DNA of 64,000 bases, taken from contig JACKER010000013.1 in assembly GCA_020632925.1 (NCBI GenBank), forward strand, positions 62,001 through 126,000, in the 5' to 3' direction. Below the pieces are notes generated by a model, which saw nothing but the letters and a program-made list of their open reading frames with translations, did not search any database and had not been told where the DNA came from. This DNA comes from Alphaproteobacteria bacterium. GTDB taxonomy: Bacteria > Myxococcota_A > UBA796 > GCA-2862545. The position numbers were made by a program, and so were the translations under genes. Shown piece after piece: positions 35,370 through 44,542 of the stretch (its first letter is position 1; the number at the start of each line of letters is the position of its first letter).

Positions 35370-36671
35370 CTCGCGCCAGGCGTGCTCCTGCTTGCCCCCG
35401 TGCCGCTCGAGGGCTTCGCGGATCTGCTCGGGGGTCAGCTCGCGCGGATCGACGGCCGGGGGAGCGCCGCGGCCGGCCCGGACGTCGTCGGCGTAGCCCG
35501 GCCACAGGTCGAGCCGCCCGTCGGTCGAGCGGCGGATCGCTTCCCAGAGCAGCGCGGCGAGCTCTCGGGTGTGGGTGGTGTACGGGTGGCGGACGAGCGC
35601 GCCGACGAGCGCCGGGGTGGCGACGGGCCAGCCTCGAGCGTCGAGGAAGCGGCCGAGCGAGGGCTCGTCGCGGGCGATGCGCCGCAGGAGGTGGGCGGCG
35701 AGCAGCGGCACGTCGGCGCGACGCCGGTCCAGGCCCACCGTCTGGATGCGCAGGGGGAGGCGCGCGAGCACGTCCTCCTTGAGCGCGTCCAGCGGACGGT
35801 TGGTGGCCGCGATCAGCCGCAGGTCGGCCCGTCGGGCGCGCGCCTCGCCCAGGCGGGTGTACTCGCCGTCGTCGAGCACGCGGAGGAGCCGGGCCTGCTG
35901 GCCCAGGGGGAGCTCGCCGAACTCGTCGAGAAAGAGCGAGGAGCCGTCGGCCGCGCCCACCAGCCCGGGTCGGGCCGGCATCCCCGGGTTGGGGAAGCTG
36001 GCGATGTTCCCGAACAGCTCGGCCTCCACGAGGGTCTCCGGGAAGGTGGCGGCGTTGCGGGAGACGAGCTCCGCGCGCGAGCGGCGCGAACGGGCGTGGA
36101 GCGCGCGGGCGACCAGCTCCTTGCCGGTGCCGGACGGTCCGTGGATCAGCACGTGGGCGTCGAGGGGTGCGCAGAAGGCCACCTGCCGACGCAGCTCCCA
36201 GGCCTCCGCGGTCTCGCCGACGATCCCGTCCTCGTCGGCCTCGCCGAACGGGGAGCGACCGCCGGTCGCGGCGGGCAGCGGGGCGCGGCGGTCGCACAGC
36301 AGCAGGAGCTGCCCCTTGAGCTCGAGCTGGGCGCCGGGCACCCACGGGCAGGAGCCGACCGGGCGTCCGTCCAGGAGCAGCGGACACCGCCCGACGGCGT
36401 CGATGATCGGGACCCCGTCCTCGATCGAGATCCGGAGCTGCTCCCGTGAGATCCGTGGGTTGGCGAGGGGCGCGGTGGGCTCGTCCCGACCGGGGCGTGT
36501 GCGCACGAAGCCGCCCTGCCCGCGCCCGATCACTGCACCGTCCTGGAGGCGCCAGACCTCCCCGGTGCGCCAGGGCTCGTCCGCCGACCACAGGACGACC
36601 AGCACGGGTTCCCCATCGCCACGGCCACCCGCGGGGTGGTCGTCCACGGTCAGGGTGCGCGTCTCATCCAC
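35313..36671 (-). CDS. FHA-domain AAA+ regulator of the NtrC type lacking GAFTGA
   Basis: A 452-residue protein. The N-terminal FHA-like domain (about 20-120: WRLQDGAVIGRGQGG ... NPRISREQLRISIEDGVPIIDAVGRCPLLLDGRPV) would bind phosphothreonine. The AAA+ domain (about 145-370) has Walker A GPSGTGKE, Walker B SLFLDEFGEL and the arginine region. Where sigma-54 activators have ELFGHxxGAFTGA, this one reads ELFGNIASFPNPGMP, so contact with sigma-54 is doubtful. A Fis-type HTH ends the protein (EQIREALERHGGKQEHAWRELGLSSRHALGRLVRKYGL). GTG start at 36671 overlaps the kinase stop by 8 bp, so kinase and FHA protein are co-translated and probably form a signalling pair. Confidence 0.87.
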   Translation of the reverse strand: MDETRTLTVDDHPAGGRGDGEPVLVVLWSADEPWRTGEVWRLQDGAVIGRGQGGFVRTRPGRDEPTAPLANPRISREQLRISIEDGVPIIDAVGRCPLLLDGRPVGSCPWVPGAQLELKGQLLLLCDRRAPLPAATGGRSPFGEADEDGIVGETAEAWELRRQVAFCAPLDAHVLIHGPSGTGKELVARALHARSRRSRAELVSRNAATFPETLVEAELFGNIASFPNPGMPARPGLVGAADGSSLFLDEFGELPLGQQARLLRVLDDGEYTRLGEARARRADLRLIAATNRPLDALKEDVLARLPLRIQTVGLDRRRADVPLLAAHLLRRIARDEPSLGRFLDARGWPVATPALVGALVRHPYTTHTRELAALLWEAIRRSTDGRLDLWPGYADDVRAGRGAPPAVDPRELTPEQIREALERHGGKQEHAWRELGLSSRHALGRLVRKYGL

Positions 36672-38907
36672 GTCCGACCTCGGGTGGGGCCTCGGCGAGG
36701 CACTCCGTGACCGACCACACGTCGAGCCGCACATCCCAGGTCGTGCGATCCCGGGCCTCGGCCAGCCGGAGCTGCCGATCGCGCCAGTCGGCCGGCGGGT
36801 GGGTCGACGACCAGCGTGCGAGGGCGAGGACCTGCAGCTCGACGTCGCTGACGGGGCAGCCGCGGGCCTCCTCGGCGAGCAGCTCGAGCGGGCGACCCGC
36901 GACCCAGGCCGCCAGCGCCTCCATCAGCAGCGCGCCCGGCGCGAACCCGATCTGGGCGAAGCGCCGCGCGGCGTGCTCCGCGAGGACCTCGCACCGGTCG
37001 GTCTCTCCCAGGCGGTACGCCGCGGCGGCGTCGGTGGCGGCGAACGGGGCCTCGAGGTCCGCGCCCCGGCCGGCGACCGCGCGCAGCATCTCCTCGTCCG
37101 GGGGCAGTGCGGACTGCGAGCGGTAGGCGATGTTCCGCAGCATCCACACCGCGTACGCCTCGTAGCGGGCGTGACGCAGCTCCCGCGCGTCCTGCTCGGC
37201 GCGACAGGCCAGCGCCTCCGCACGCGCGAGGTCGGGGACCTCCGCCCAGGCGGCCGCGGCCGCGACCGTGGAGGACAGGCGTCCGATCGAGGCCGTCTTG
37301 GAGGCGCTGGCGCGCTCGTGGGCCTCCGCCGCCCGCCGGTAGTCGCCGCGGTTGTACCAGTGGCGTCCCCACCAGCCCGCGAGCACGGCGCGGCGCTCGT
37401 CGTCGCCCTCGGCCCAGGCGGACAGGGCGTCCAGGGCGGCCCGCTCCTCGTCGGGTCCCAGCTGCCCCGCGTTGGACACGAGGCAGGCCTGGCGTCGGAT
37501 CTCGAGCTCGGGGTGGTCGAACGGGTCGATCGGTGTCGCCGCCGCGAGATCGCGCTCGCCGCGGAGGGTCGCGCGGAAGCGCCGCACCAGCGCGGTCAGG
37601 TGGTCGACCTCGGGACCGGGGGCCGTGCGCTCGAGCGAGTAGAGCGCGAGATCCACCTCGAGCGGGGTCTGGAGCATGATCGCGGTCAGGACGCGTTCTT
37701 CGAGCAGCGCCAGCTCCTGGGCGCGCTCCCGCGCAGAGCCCGCGGCCAGGGCGGCCTCCACCAGCGCCGCGGCGGCGGCCAGGCGTCCCCGCAGGCGTAG
37801 GTCCCGCGCCGCGATCACGACGTCGTCGGTGAGCCCTTCCCCGTCCATGCTCAGCAGCCGAGCGGGGACGTGCCCGCTCCATCGCTCGAACCCGCTCCGG
37901 TCCACGACCAGCTGGTCGCCATCCCAGGTGACCACCCCCGCGAGCACGGCGGTGCGGACGGCCTGGACGACCCGCCGAGCGTCGCCCCCGGTGCGGGACC
38001 ACACCAGGTCGGCGGCGTCCTCCGCGAGGTGCGTGAACCGATCGGCGCCGCCGAACAGGTCGCACAGCTCCTCGTGGGTCCACGGCTCGGAGCGGTCCTC
38101 GTCCAGCGGCAACGGCGAGCGACCGGTGAGCGCGACGTAGGCGGCGAGGGCGTCGTCCGGCCGGTGGTCGGGGTCCGGGTGGCGCATGGAGGCGACGACG
38201 ACGGCGGCGTGTGGCGGCAGGTCGGGGCAGAGCTCCTCGACCATCACGCCGACCGCGTACAGATCGCTGCGCTCGTCGCAGGTCCCGCCGAGGCCCATCT
38301 GCTCGGGCGGCATGTAGCGCGGGGTGCCCTCGAGCCGCTGCGGCGCGTCGGGGAGTGCGCGGCCGCGTGCGATGCCGAAGTCCAGCACCACCACCCGGCC
38401 TTCGGGGGTCACGAACACGTTGCTCGGCTTCAGGTCGAGGTGCAGCACACCGGCGAGGTGGACGCGCGCCAGCACCTCCAGGAGCTGGAGCAGCAGCGGC
38501 TCGAAACGCTCCCAGGGCTCGGCGCCCAGGGGCCGACCGGCCACCAGGTCCATCACCATGAACCAGGCGGGACCGTGGGCGCCGTCGTCGCGCAGCCGCA
38601 CCACACCGGGGAGGCGGAGCCAGCGGAGCGCGGCCAGCTCGCGGCGCGTGCGCTCGAGATCGCGCACCGAGAGCGCGGTGACGAACTTGATCGCCACCTC
38701 GTCCCCGGTCAGCGTGTCGGTCCCTCGGTGGACCTGGCCGAAGCCCCCTCGCCCGAGCAGCTCACCCAGCCGATAGCGGCCGTGGGAGACGGACGCTTCG
38801 TCCGTGGACGGGCCACGTTCGACCTCGTCGGTCCACGTGGCCCCATCGTCGATCGAGCGCGTCTCTAGAGATCCCGGACCGCCGAGTGCGTGTGCACCAT
38901 CGCCCAC
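36664..38907 (-). CDS. Ser/Thr protein kinase with long helical C-terminal region
   Basis: A protein of about 747 residues. The kinase domain (about 44-300) shows YRLGELLGRGGFGQVHRG (glycine loop), VAIKF (Lys74), LHLDLKPSN (catalytic Asp158), LDFGIA (176-178) and GTPRYMPPEQMG. The residue before the catalytic Asp is Leu rather than Arg (HLD for HRD), a non-RD kinase. The rest is alpha-helical, probably TPR-like scaffold or sensor repeats; no membrane helix is seen. The start is uncertain: GTG at 38907 is the first usable start that overlaps the upstream gene's end; no ATG lies nearer the kinase fold. It is coupled to the FHA-AAA+ gene downstream, whose FHA domain may read its phosphorylation. 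Confidence 0.87.
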   Translation of the reverse strand: MGDGAHALGGPGSLETRSIDDGATWTDEVERGPSTDEASVSHGRYRLGELLGRGGFGQVHRGTDTLTGDEVAIKFVTALSVRDLERTRRELAALRWLRLPGVVRLRDDGAHGPAWFMVMDLVAGRPLGAEPWERFEPLLLQLLEVLARVHLAGVLHLDLKPSNVFVTPEGRVVVLDFGIARGRALPDAPQRLEGTPRYMPPEQMGLGGTCDERSDLYAVGVMVEELCPDLPPHAAVVVASMRHPDPDHRPDDALAAYVALTGRSPLPLDEDRSEPWTHEELCDLFGGADRFTHLAEDAADLVWSRTGGDARRVVQAVRTAVLAGVVTWDGDQLVVDRSGFERWSGHVPARLLSMDGEGLTDDVVIAARDLRLRGRLAAAAALVEAALAAGSARERAQELALLEERVLTAIMLQTPLEVDLALYSLERTAPGPEVDHLTALVRRFRATLRGERDLAAATPIDPFDHPELEIRRQACLVSNAGQLGPDEERAALDALSAWAEGDDERRAVLAGWWGRHWYNRGDYRRAAEAHERASASKTASIGRLSSTVAAAAAWAEVPDLARAEALACRAEQDARELRHARYEAYAVWMLRNIAYRSQSALPPDEEMLRAVAGRGADLEAPFAATDAAAAYRLGETDRCEVLAEHAARRFAQIGFAPGALLMEALAAWVAGRPLELLAEEARGCPVSDVELQVLALARWSSTHPPADWRDRQLRLAEARDRTTWDVRLDVWSVTECLAEAPPEVGRG

Positions 38908-39602
38908 TGACCCTGCTGCGGGAGGTTCTGCAGGAAGCGGCGGACGGTCTCCTGCTCCGTGTTCCGCGGCTTCAGGCGCGTGACCACGTGGGAGTCCTCC
39001 GGAAACACGTAGGTGTCGTAGAGCACCCAAACGTCCCACCAGCTGACCACTCCGCCGAATACCATACGCTGCCGGTACAGGGAACCGGAGGACTTCACGC
39101 TCCCGTCGATCTCGGTGGTCACGTCGAACTCCACGATCTGGTCGACGAACCAGGGGATCACGTCGGGGAACGCGTCGATCTCGGACGGCGTGGGCGGCTC
39201 GAGGTAGACCATGTCGAAGGAGAGCAGCTTGTAGTCGTCGGCGTTGGTGAGCTGGGCGTAGTGGTTGCTCAGCCCGGTGAGCCCGCCCGGGGTGGCGCCG
39301 ACGTAGTGCGCCTCCATCTCGCGGGTGAGCGTGGCGTCGGGCTGGAACACGATCCAGCTCTCCGTCACGTCGCCGAAGGGGAACTCCGCGTACTCGGTCG
39401 CGGTGTGGATGTGGCCAGCCAGGCTCGGCAAGCCCGACTTGTTGCTCGGCGACCAGACCTCGGTGGTGTTGGGCGCGAACTGGTACACGACACCGTCCAC
39501 CACGGGTCCGAACTGGTCGAGGATGACCTTGTCCCAGTCGTCGGGGGTGGCGGGTCCCTTGTCGTCCATGGCAAACGAAGTAGCAGCGAGGAACATCAGC
39601 AT
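38865..39602 (-). CDS. Hypothetical secreted protein upstream of the kinase
   Basis: Not recognised. A 245-residue protein with a short signal-like N-terminus (MLMFLAATSFAMDD) and a soluble beta-rich body with many aromatics (VVYQFAPNTTEVWSPSNKSG, HIHTATEYAEFPFGDVTESWIVFQPDATLTREMEAHYVG, FGGVVSWWDVWVLYDTYVFPEDSHVV). No known motif is seen. The start is ATG at 39602 after GGAG. It ends just inside the kinase gene, so it may be co-expressed with it. A periplasmic location is inferred from the N-terminus only. Confidence 0.75.
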   Translation of the reverse strand: MLMFLAATSFAMDDKGPATPDDWDKVILDQFGPVVDGVVYQFAPNTTEVWSPSNKSGLPSLAGHIHTATEYAEFPFGDVTESWIVFQPDATLTREMEAHYVGATPGGLTGLSNHYAQLTNADDYKLLSFDMVYLEPPTPSEIDAFPDVIPWFVDQIVEFDVTTEIDGSVKSSGSLYRQRMVFGGVVSWWDVWVLYDTYVFPEDSHVVTRLKPRNTEQETVRRFLQNLPQQGQWAMVHTHSAVRDL

Positions 39603-39811
39603 GGGCCATCTCCGGGGTACGAGGGGGACAGTAGCCGTACGCACGGCAGGCTCGCCACGGGTCCGTGCGACACGACGTGGCGACGGGAGTGTCGATCGTG
39701 TGGTCATCGATGTCGGCGGCGGTGCATGCGTCACAAGGTGCGACGCGTGGCGTGGCGCGGCGCGGGCCTGACGGACGGGAGGAGGCGCGGTAGGGGGGCG
39801 CGGGAGGCCGT

Positions 39812-40426
39812 GTGGGTTCGATCGTGCTCGGGATCGCGGGAGGGACGGCGTCGGGCAAGACCACGGTCGCCGAGGCCGTCGCCACGGCGCTGGGGGACCG
39901 CTGCCTGCTGGTGAGCCACGATCGCTACTACCTGCCGCTCCCCGACGAGTACCGCCACCAGCCCGCGCGGTGGAACTTCGATCACCCGAAGGCGCTCGAG
40001 ACCTCCCGGCTGGTGGACGACCTCGACGCGTTGCTCGCTGGCCACGAGATCGTCCTTCCGACGTACGACTTCGCGCGTCACGTGCGCACGCCGCCGACCG
40101 CCGACGACCGGGTCGGACCCCGGCCGGTGGTGCTGGTGGAGGGGATCCTGGTGCTCGCGGAGCCCGAGCTGCGCTCCCGCCTCGATCACGCCGTGTTCGT
40201 CCACACCCCCGACGATCTGCGCCTGATGCGTCGGATCGAGCGCGACATCGCCGAACGGGGCCGGCAGCTGCCGGAGGTGCTCGAGCAATACCGGCGGTCG
40301 GTGCGGCCGATGCACGAGGCCTTCGTGGCCCCGTCGCGGCAGCACGCCACGCTGGTGCTGGACGGGACCGCACCCATGGCCGCCTCCGTCGCGGCCGTGC
40401 TCGCCCTCTCGGGCCTGACGGGCTGA
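39812..40426 (+). CDS. udk: Uridine kinase
   Basis: A 204-residue P-loop nucleoside kinase of pyrimidine salvage (uridine/cytidine to UMP/CMP). It has GIAGGTASGKTTVAEAV (Walker A), VSHDRYYLPLPDEYRHQPARWNFDHPKALET (family DxYY and NFDHPxA motifs), LPTYDFARHVRT and VVLVEGILVLAEPELR. It ends with the lid region RRIERDIAERGRQLPEVLEQYRRSVRPMHEAFVAPSR. GTG start at 39812 with GGGAGG upstream. Length is typical. The 209-bp region to the divergent 39602 gene contains nothing else recognised. Confidence 0.95.
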   Translation: MGSIVLGIAGGTASGKTTVAEAVATALGDRCLLVSHDRYYLPLPDEYRHQPARWNFDHPKALETSRLVDDLDALLAGHEIVLPTYDFARHVRTPPTADDRVGPRPVVLVEGILVLAEPELRSRLDHAVFVHTPDDLRLMRRIERDIAERGRQLPEVLEQYRRSVRPMHEAFVAPSRQHATLVLDGTAPMAASVAAVLALSGLTG

Positions 40427-40485
40427 GGCGTCGGGTTCCGCTGCATCGCGGGCTGCGGCATACTCGCTGCTCCCCGGAGGTCCCG

Positions 40486-41457
40486 ATGCGGCTGGTGTCC
40501 CTGATCCCCCTCGCGCTGCTCGCGTGCTCGGGAGGGACGACCGCGCCCCCGGACGAGCCCTCGTCGACGCCGGCACCGGTCGCCGATCCCGCCGCTCCGA
40601 GCGCGCCGATCCGCGAGCAGACGCTGCTCCAGCGTCCCCCGCCGGAGCCCGGTCCGAACACGCGGGCCATGGCGGCGCTCGCGAAGGAGCTCGGCGTCGG
40701 CATGGTGCGTTGCCCGCTGGCGGGGAGCGGCAAGGCCCGCCTGCGGCACGGGACCCCCCGGGACGGCGTCCTCTTCTGGGGGGTGCTGTTCTCGATGGAG
40801 ATCGATCCGGCGACCGACGCGCCCTGGAACACGGTGTTCGACATCGTCCGGTCCGAGGACGACTGGGTGGCGATCCCGGTGGCGGCGGGCAAGACGCGGT
40901 CCTGGGTGGACGCGGCGAACCGGACGCTCGAGCTCGACCACCCCGCGGTGGGCGCGGGCGAGACGGCGACCTGCACCGCCGTTCGAGAGGTCGACACGCG
41001 CGTGCTCAAGGGCAGCATCACGGGAGAGGTGCCGGCCGGCACGCACTTCGTGCCCTGCATGAAGGAGTCCCCGGTCGTCGGCGCGGACGGGACGTTCGTC
41101 GTGGACGTGCCCGTGCCGTGCACCGGCTGGGTCGAGGGCGGTGGCCAGCGCTCGGAGAAGCTCCGCATCGATCCTGGCGACGGACCGATCGAGCACACCT
41201 TCTCGATGACGCCGGACACGCTGCAGCTGCCGGATCGGAGCTGGACCCCCGAGGGCCTCGACGCTGCCTCCAAGACGCTCGCCCGGCTGCAACGCAACCG
41301 GGAGCAGGCGTCTGGGATCCTGGACCGGGTGAAGGACGAGCTGAAGGCGGACGCCGAGGCGGAGAGCACGCTGTCGGTCTGGAAGACGGGCCTGTGGGAG
41401 CAGAAGCTGCTGCTCGAGAACGCGGCGAACGCCCTGAAGGCGGACTCGGCGAAGTAG
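40486..41457 (+). CDS. Hypothetical lipoprotein
   Basis: Not recognised. A 323-residue lipoprotein (MRLVSLIPLALLACSGG, lipobox LLAC) with a Pro/Ser/Ala linker. The body has a carboxypeptidase-regulatory-like stretch (VLKGSITGEVPAGTHFVPCMKESPVVGADGTFVVDVPVPC) and four cysteines in the central part that could form disulfides. The C-terminal helix is predicted coiled coil (LDAASKTLARLQRNREQASGILDRVKDELKADAEAE). The ATG at 40486 has GGAGG upstream. Confidence 0.82.
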   Translation: MRLVSLIPLALLACSGGTTAPPDEPSSTPAPVADPAAPSAPIREQTLLQRPPPEPGPNTRAMAALAKELGVGMVRCPLAGSGKARLRHGTPRDGVLFWGVLFSMEIDPATDAPWNTVFDIVRSEDDWVAIPVAAGKTRSWVDAANRTLELDHPAVGAGETATCTAVREVDTRVLKGSITGEVPAGTHFVPCMKESPVVGADGTFVVDVPVPCTGWVEGGGQRSEKLRIDPGDGPIEHTFSMTPDTLQLPDRSWTPEGLDAASKTLARLQRNREQASGILDRVKDELKADAEAESTLSVWKTGLWEQKLLLENAANALKADSAK

Positions 41458-41472
41458 GTCGTACGCTCCGGC

Positions 41473-42036
41473 TCACTCCTCCCGGAGGAGCTCCTCGAGC
41501 CACTCGGCGGACTCCTCGTCGAGCCCGAGCTCGTCGATGATCTGGTCCACCTCGTCGTCGCCCTCGACCACCTCGAGCTCGGCGACCGCGCGCGGGATGC
41601 GCGGCTCGTCGATCCAGGGGAAGTCCCTCGCGATCCGATCGCGCTCGGCCCGCTCGAGCACGTCGATGCCGTCGGCCTCGGCGAAGGTCACGATGCGCCG
41701 TCGCCCGCGCATGTGGACCTCGAGCTCCGTGAACGGGTCGGTCGGGATCGTGGCCTCGCGCTGCTCCCTGCCGAGCCAGGCGATCCCGACGACCTTCGCG
41801 CCCATCGGGACCTCGTCGCAGCGCAGCTCCACGGTGGAGAGCATGGGCTGGCGGAGCTCGCCGCTGATGGGGAGCAGCAGCCGGATGCCGAGCGGTTCGC
41901 CCGTGCGCGTGTGCAGCTGCAGCGCCACCCCGTCGAGCCGCACGGCGTCCCCCTCGGGCGCGAGCAGGGCGCTCACGAGCACCCGCTCGCCGCCGCGATC
42001 CTCCAGCCTCAGCTCGAACTTCAGGGGGAGGGCCAC
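41473..42036 (-). CDS. Hypothetical cytoplasmic protein with acidic C-terminus
   Basis: Not recognised. A 187-residue protein without signal or membrane segment. A beta-rich N-terminal part (PLKFELRLEDRGGERVLVSALLAPEGDAVRLDGVALQLHTRTGE) precedes a strongly acidic C-terminus (VVEGDDEVDQIIDELGLDEESAEWLEELLREE). The start is GTG at 42036 with GGAG five bases upstream; a longer frame extends over the divergent gene without support. It is divergent from the glycerophosphodiesterase-like lipoprotein. Confidence 0.72.
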   Translation of the reverse strand: MALPLKFELRLEDRGGERVLVSALLAPEGDAVRLDGVALQLHTRTGEPLGIRLLLPISGELRQPMLSTVELRCDEVPMGAKVVGIAWLGREQREATIPTDPFTELEVHMRGRRRIVTFAEADGIDVLERAERDRIARDFPWIDEPRIPRAVAELEVVEGDDEVDQIIDELGLDEESAEWLEELLREE

Positions 42037-42108
42037 ACCGACTCCGGGCGGATTCCGTAATCCCCGGACGAGGCGCGCCAAGGGGGTTGTGGGATAGAAC
42101 GGTGGCCC

Positions 42109-42993
42109 ATGCGCACCGTCGCCTTCGCCCTCGTCCTGCTCGCCTGCTCCGCCGAGGAGCCCGCGCCCACCCGCGGCGAGGGTCACGGCGGCGGCGCCGG
42201 ATACTGGCCGCCCGACTCGCGGACCGCGGTCCGGGGCTCGTTCGCGCAGGGTCTGGACGTGGAGCTGGACGTGGTCCTGACGCGCGACCGGGTCCCGGTG
42301 CTCGCGCTCTCGCCCCTCGTCGACACCCGCCGCTGCCAGATCGACGGTGAGCCGGTGGTCGGCTTCCATCGCTGGGACGAGCTCGGATCGCGCGAGCTGT
42401 CCGGGGTCGCCTGCGGGGGGTTCCCCGAGCCGGACTTCCCCAACGCGGTCGTCGTCGGCGAGACGCCGATCACGCTGGACGAGGTGCTCGACCTGCTGCT
42501 CGACGCGCCGGACGACATCACCGTCCACCTCGACATCCTGCACGAACCCGGCTTCACGCCCGCGCCCGAGCGGTTCGCCGAGGCGGTGCTGGACCGGTGG
42601 ATCGAGGCGGACCGACCCCAGGACCTCGTGATCTCGGGCCGTCGCCCCGAGCTGATCGCCGCCTTCGAGGGGCACGGCCGCGAGCGCGGCTTCGACGTGA
42701 CCACCCTCCTCGATCTGCCGCTGATCGAGCCCTCCGACGGTTGGGGCTCGCTCGTGGTGGAGGATCTGGGCGCGCGGATCACCAACACCCAGGACTACGT
42801 GCGAGCCGCCCGCGACGCCGGCGCCGACGGGGTGACGGTCCTGGCCGACCTCGCGGACCGGCGCCAGCTCGAGGTCGCGCGGCGCGAGGGGCTGATCACG
42901 TCGGTCTGGACGGTGGACGGCGAGGAGCGGCTGCGCCCGTGGCTCGACCGCGTGGACGTGGTCGTCACCGACTACCCCGGGGATCTCCCGTGA
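42109..42993 (+). CDS. Glycerophosphodiesterase-like lipoprotein with altered active site
   Basis: A 294-residue lipoprotein (MRTVAFALVLLACSAEE, lipobox LLAC). The fold follows GDPD enzymes: EGHGGGAGYWPPDSRTAVRGSFAQGLDVELDVVLTRDRVPVL, then VHLDILHE, DLVISGRRPELIAAFE, ARDAGADGVTV and SVWTVDGEERL. The first His and the E-x-D pair are kept. The usual HR is HG, and the second catalytic His (in the family's LLHD segment) is replaced (VLALSP). Hydrolytic activity is therefore doubtful. It is translationally coupled (GTGA) to the small exported protein downstream. Confidence 0.83.
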   Translation: MRTVAFALVLLACSAEEPAPTRGEGHGGGAGYWPPDSRTAVRGSFAQGLDVELDVVLTRDRVPVLALSPLVDTRRCQIDGEPVVGFHRWDELGSRELSGVACGGFPEPDFPNAVVVGETPITLDEVLDLLLDAPDDITVHLDILHEPGFTPAPERFAEAVLDRWIEADRPQDLVISGRRPELIAAFEGHGRERGFDVTTLLDLPLIEPSDGWGSLVVEDLGARITNTQDYVRAARDAGADGVTVLADLADRRQLEVARREGLITSVWTVDGEERLRPWLDRVDVVVTDYPGDLP

Positions 42994-43451
42994 TCGCCTG
43001 GTTCGCCGCTGCCCTGGCCGCGCCGCCGCGGTTCGATCGGGTCGACGTGCTGTCCGAGGCCGGAGCGCCGTTCTTCGCGGACGACCTGTGGCGGATGAGC
43101 GCCGACCCCGGCGTCACGCGGCTGCGCTTCGCCGAGCAGATCGCGGTCGTGGGTGCCGTCGGTGAGGCCCAGCTCTCACTGTCGCTGGCGGCGCAGACGT
43201 TCGCCGTCGAGCACCCGCTGCCGCTCGGTCCGCTGCGGGCCACGGCCGGGCTGCGGACGCACGCGTTCCTGCCGGACGGTGCGTTGCTCGGGCTGGCCGT
43301 CCGGGGTGGTCCGGTGCGGGTGGGGGCCTCCGTCCTGGTGGTGTCGGACGCGACCTGGAGCCGCCCGGACTGGAGCACCTGGCGCGCGCTGCCGGCCCTG
43401 GGGCTGGGCGTCGGCCCTGCGCCCCGCGCCGTCGCGCCGTGGATGCAGTGA
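42990..43451 (+). CDS. Hypothetical exported protein
   Basis: Not recognised. A 153-residue protein starting at a GTG that overlaps the previous stop (GTGA). The N-terminus VIAWFAAALAAPPRFDRV resembles a short signal peptide. The remainder alternates hydrophobic strands with Gly turns (LRFAEQIAVVGAVGEAQLSLSLAAQTFAVEHPL, GLAVRGGPVRVGASVLVVSD), which could form an outer-membrane beta structure. Overlap with the GDPD-like gene implies joint function or export. Confidence 0.7.
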   Translation: MIAWFAAALAAPPRFDRVDVLSEAGAPFFADDLWRMSADPGVTRLRFAEQIAVVGAVGEAQLSLSLAAQTFAVEHPLPLGPLRATAGLRTHAFLPDGALLGLAVRGGPVRVGASVLVVSDATWSRPDWSTWRALPALGLGVGPAPRAVAPWMQ

Positions 43452-43540
43452 CGCCGGAGCGGAGGACGCCAGCTGGAATCAGACCAGCGGTGACGGTTCG
43501 GCCGCTCCGTCCGCGATAGGGAGCCCGCCGGAGGGGCGGG

Positions 43541-44542
43541 GTGCGCGGTGCGGCTGCGGCGCTGGGGACGCGCACACCGCGACAGCGACGGCGGCAGGAT
43601 CGGAGGCTCGCTCCGATCTTCGCGATCGTCTCGCTGTCGTTGCACGCCGCGCTGCTCGTGCTCCTGCGCAACCCGTGGCCGCCGCCGCCCCCGCACGAGT
43701 CGAAGATCATGGAGCTCGCCATGATCCGGGAGGGGGACGGCCCCGAGGAGGGCGTGGAGGCCCCGGCGCCCCCGTCCGCCCCGCAGACGCCGGTCCCACC
43801 TTCCCCGCGGACCCCACCCACGCCACGCCCGCCGTCGGCCACGCCCGTGCCCGCCCCCGCCATCGCCGCCCCGCCGGCTCCCATGGGCACGGTCTCGCCG
43901 CCCACGCCGGCGCCGCCGACCTCCTTCCGCGACTGGCGGCGATCGCACGCGCGCCAGGCCTACACCCCCGAGCCGGTGGGTCGCGGCGGCTCGCCCTACG
44001 GCACCGACCTCGCGCAGCGCATCGGCCGCGATCGGTGCGAGCCCGTCCCCGATCGGCGCGCCGACCTCGTGGTGCTCCTGTTCGACGCCTCGGGGAGCAT
44101 GGACGGCAACGGGCGCGCCCAGGCGCTGTCCTGCGCCCAGCAGTACGTCGTGGCTGCGATGGGGCAGGGCGCGCGCGTCGTCGTGGGCGCCTTCGGACGG
44201 GACGTCGTGTTCTCCGAGCCGACCACGGACCTGCTCGACATCCAGGCAGCCCTGCGCAGCGCCGTCGACGCGTCGCAGACCGTGCTGCCCACCCGCGAGC
44301 TGTCGCGGATCATGGAGTCCGCCCCCGGCGCGTCCGTCGACCTCGTGGTGGTGAGCGACGGCTGGTTCGCGCCGACGCCCGAGGTCGTGAACTGGTATCG
44401 GTACTTCATGTCCATGAACGCCGAGAACCGAGGCACGATGTACACGGTGGCGAGCCCGGGTGCGCAGCAGGCGGTGCAGGAGTTGCGGCTGCTGGGCTTC
44501 GACGTGTTCGAGTACCGCCAGATGCGCTCGGCCGGTCGGTGA
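43541..44542 (+). CDS. Membrane-anchored von Willebrand factor A domain protein
   Basis: A 333-residue protein. A single N-terminal transmembrane helix (FAIVSLSLHAALLVLL) is followed by PWPPPPPHESKIMELAMI and a long Pro-rich region (about 70-130), an arrangement like TonB/TolA periplasmic spacers. The C-terminal VWA domain carries an intact MIDAS start, LVVLLFDASGSMDGNG, and a later DLVVVSDGWF. It probably works in the periplasm as a metal-dependent adhesion or scaffold domain. GTG start at 43541. Its stop overlaps the next start (GTGA). Confidence 0.82.
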   Translation: MRGAAAALGTRTPRQRRRQDRRLAPIFAIVSLSLHAALLVLLRNPWPPPPPHESKIMELAMIREGDGPEEGVEAPAPPSAPQTPVPPSPRTPPTPRPPSATPVPAPAIAAPPAPMGTVSPPTPAPPTSFRDWRRSHARQAYTPEPVGRGGSPYGTDLAQRIGRDRCEPVPDRRADLVVLLFDASGSMDGNGRAQALSCAQQYVVAAMGQGARVVVGAFGRDVVFSEPTTDLLDIQAALRSAVDASQTVLPTRELSRIMESAPGASVDLVVVSDGWFAPTPEVVNWYRYFMSMNAENRGTMYTVASPGAQQAVQELRLLGFDVFEYRQMRSAGR

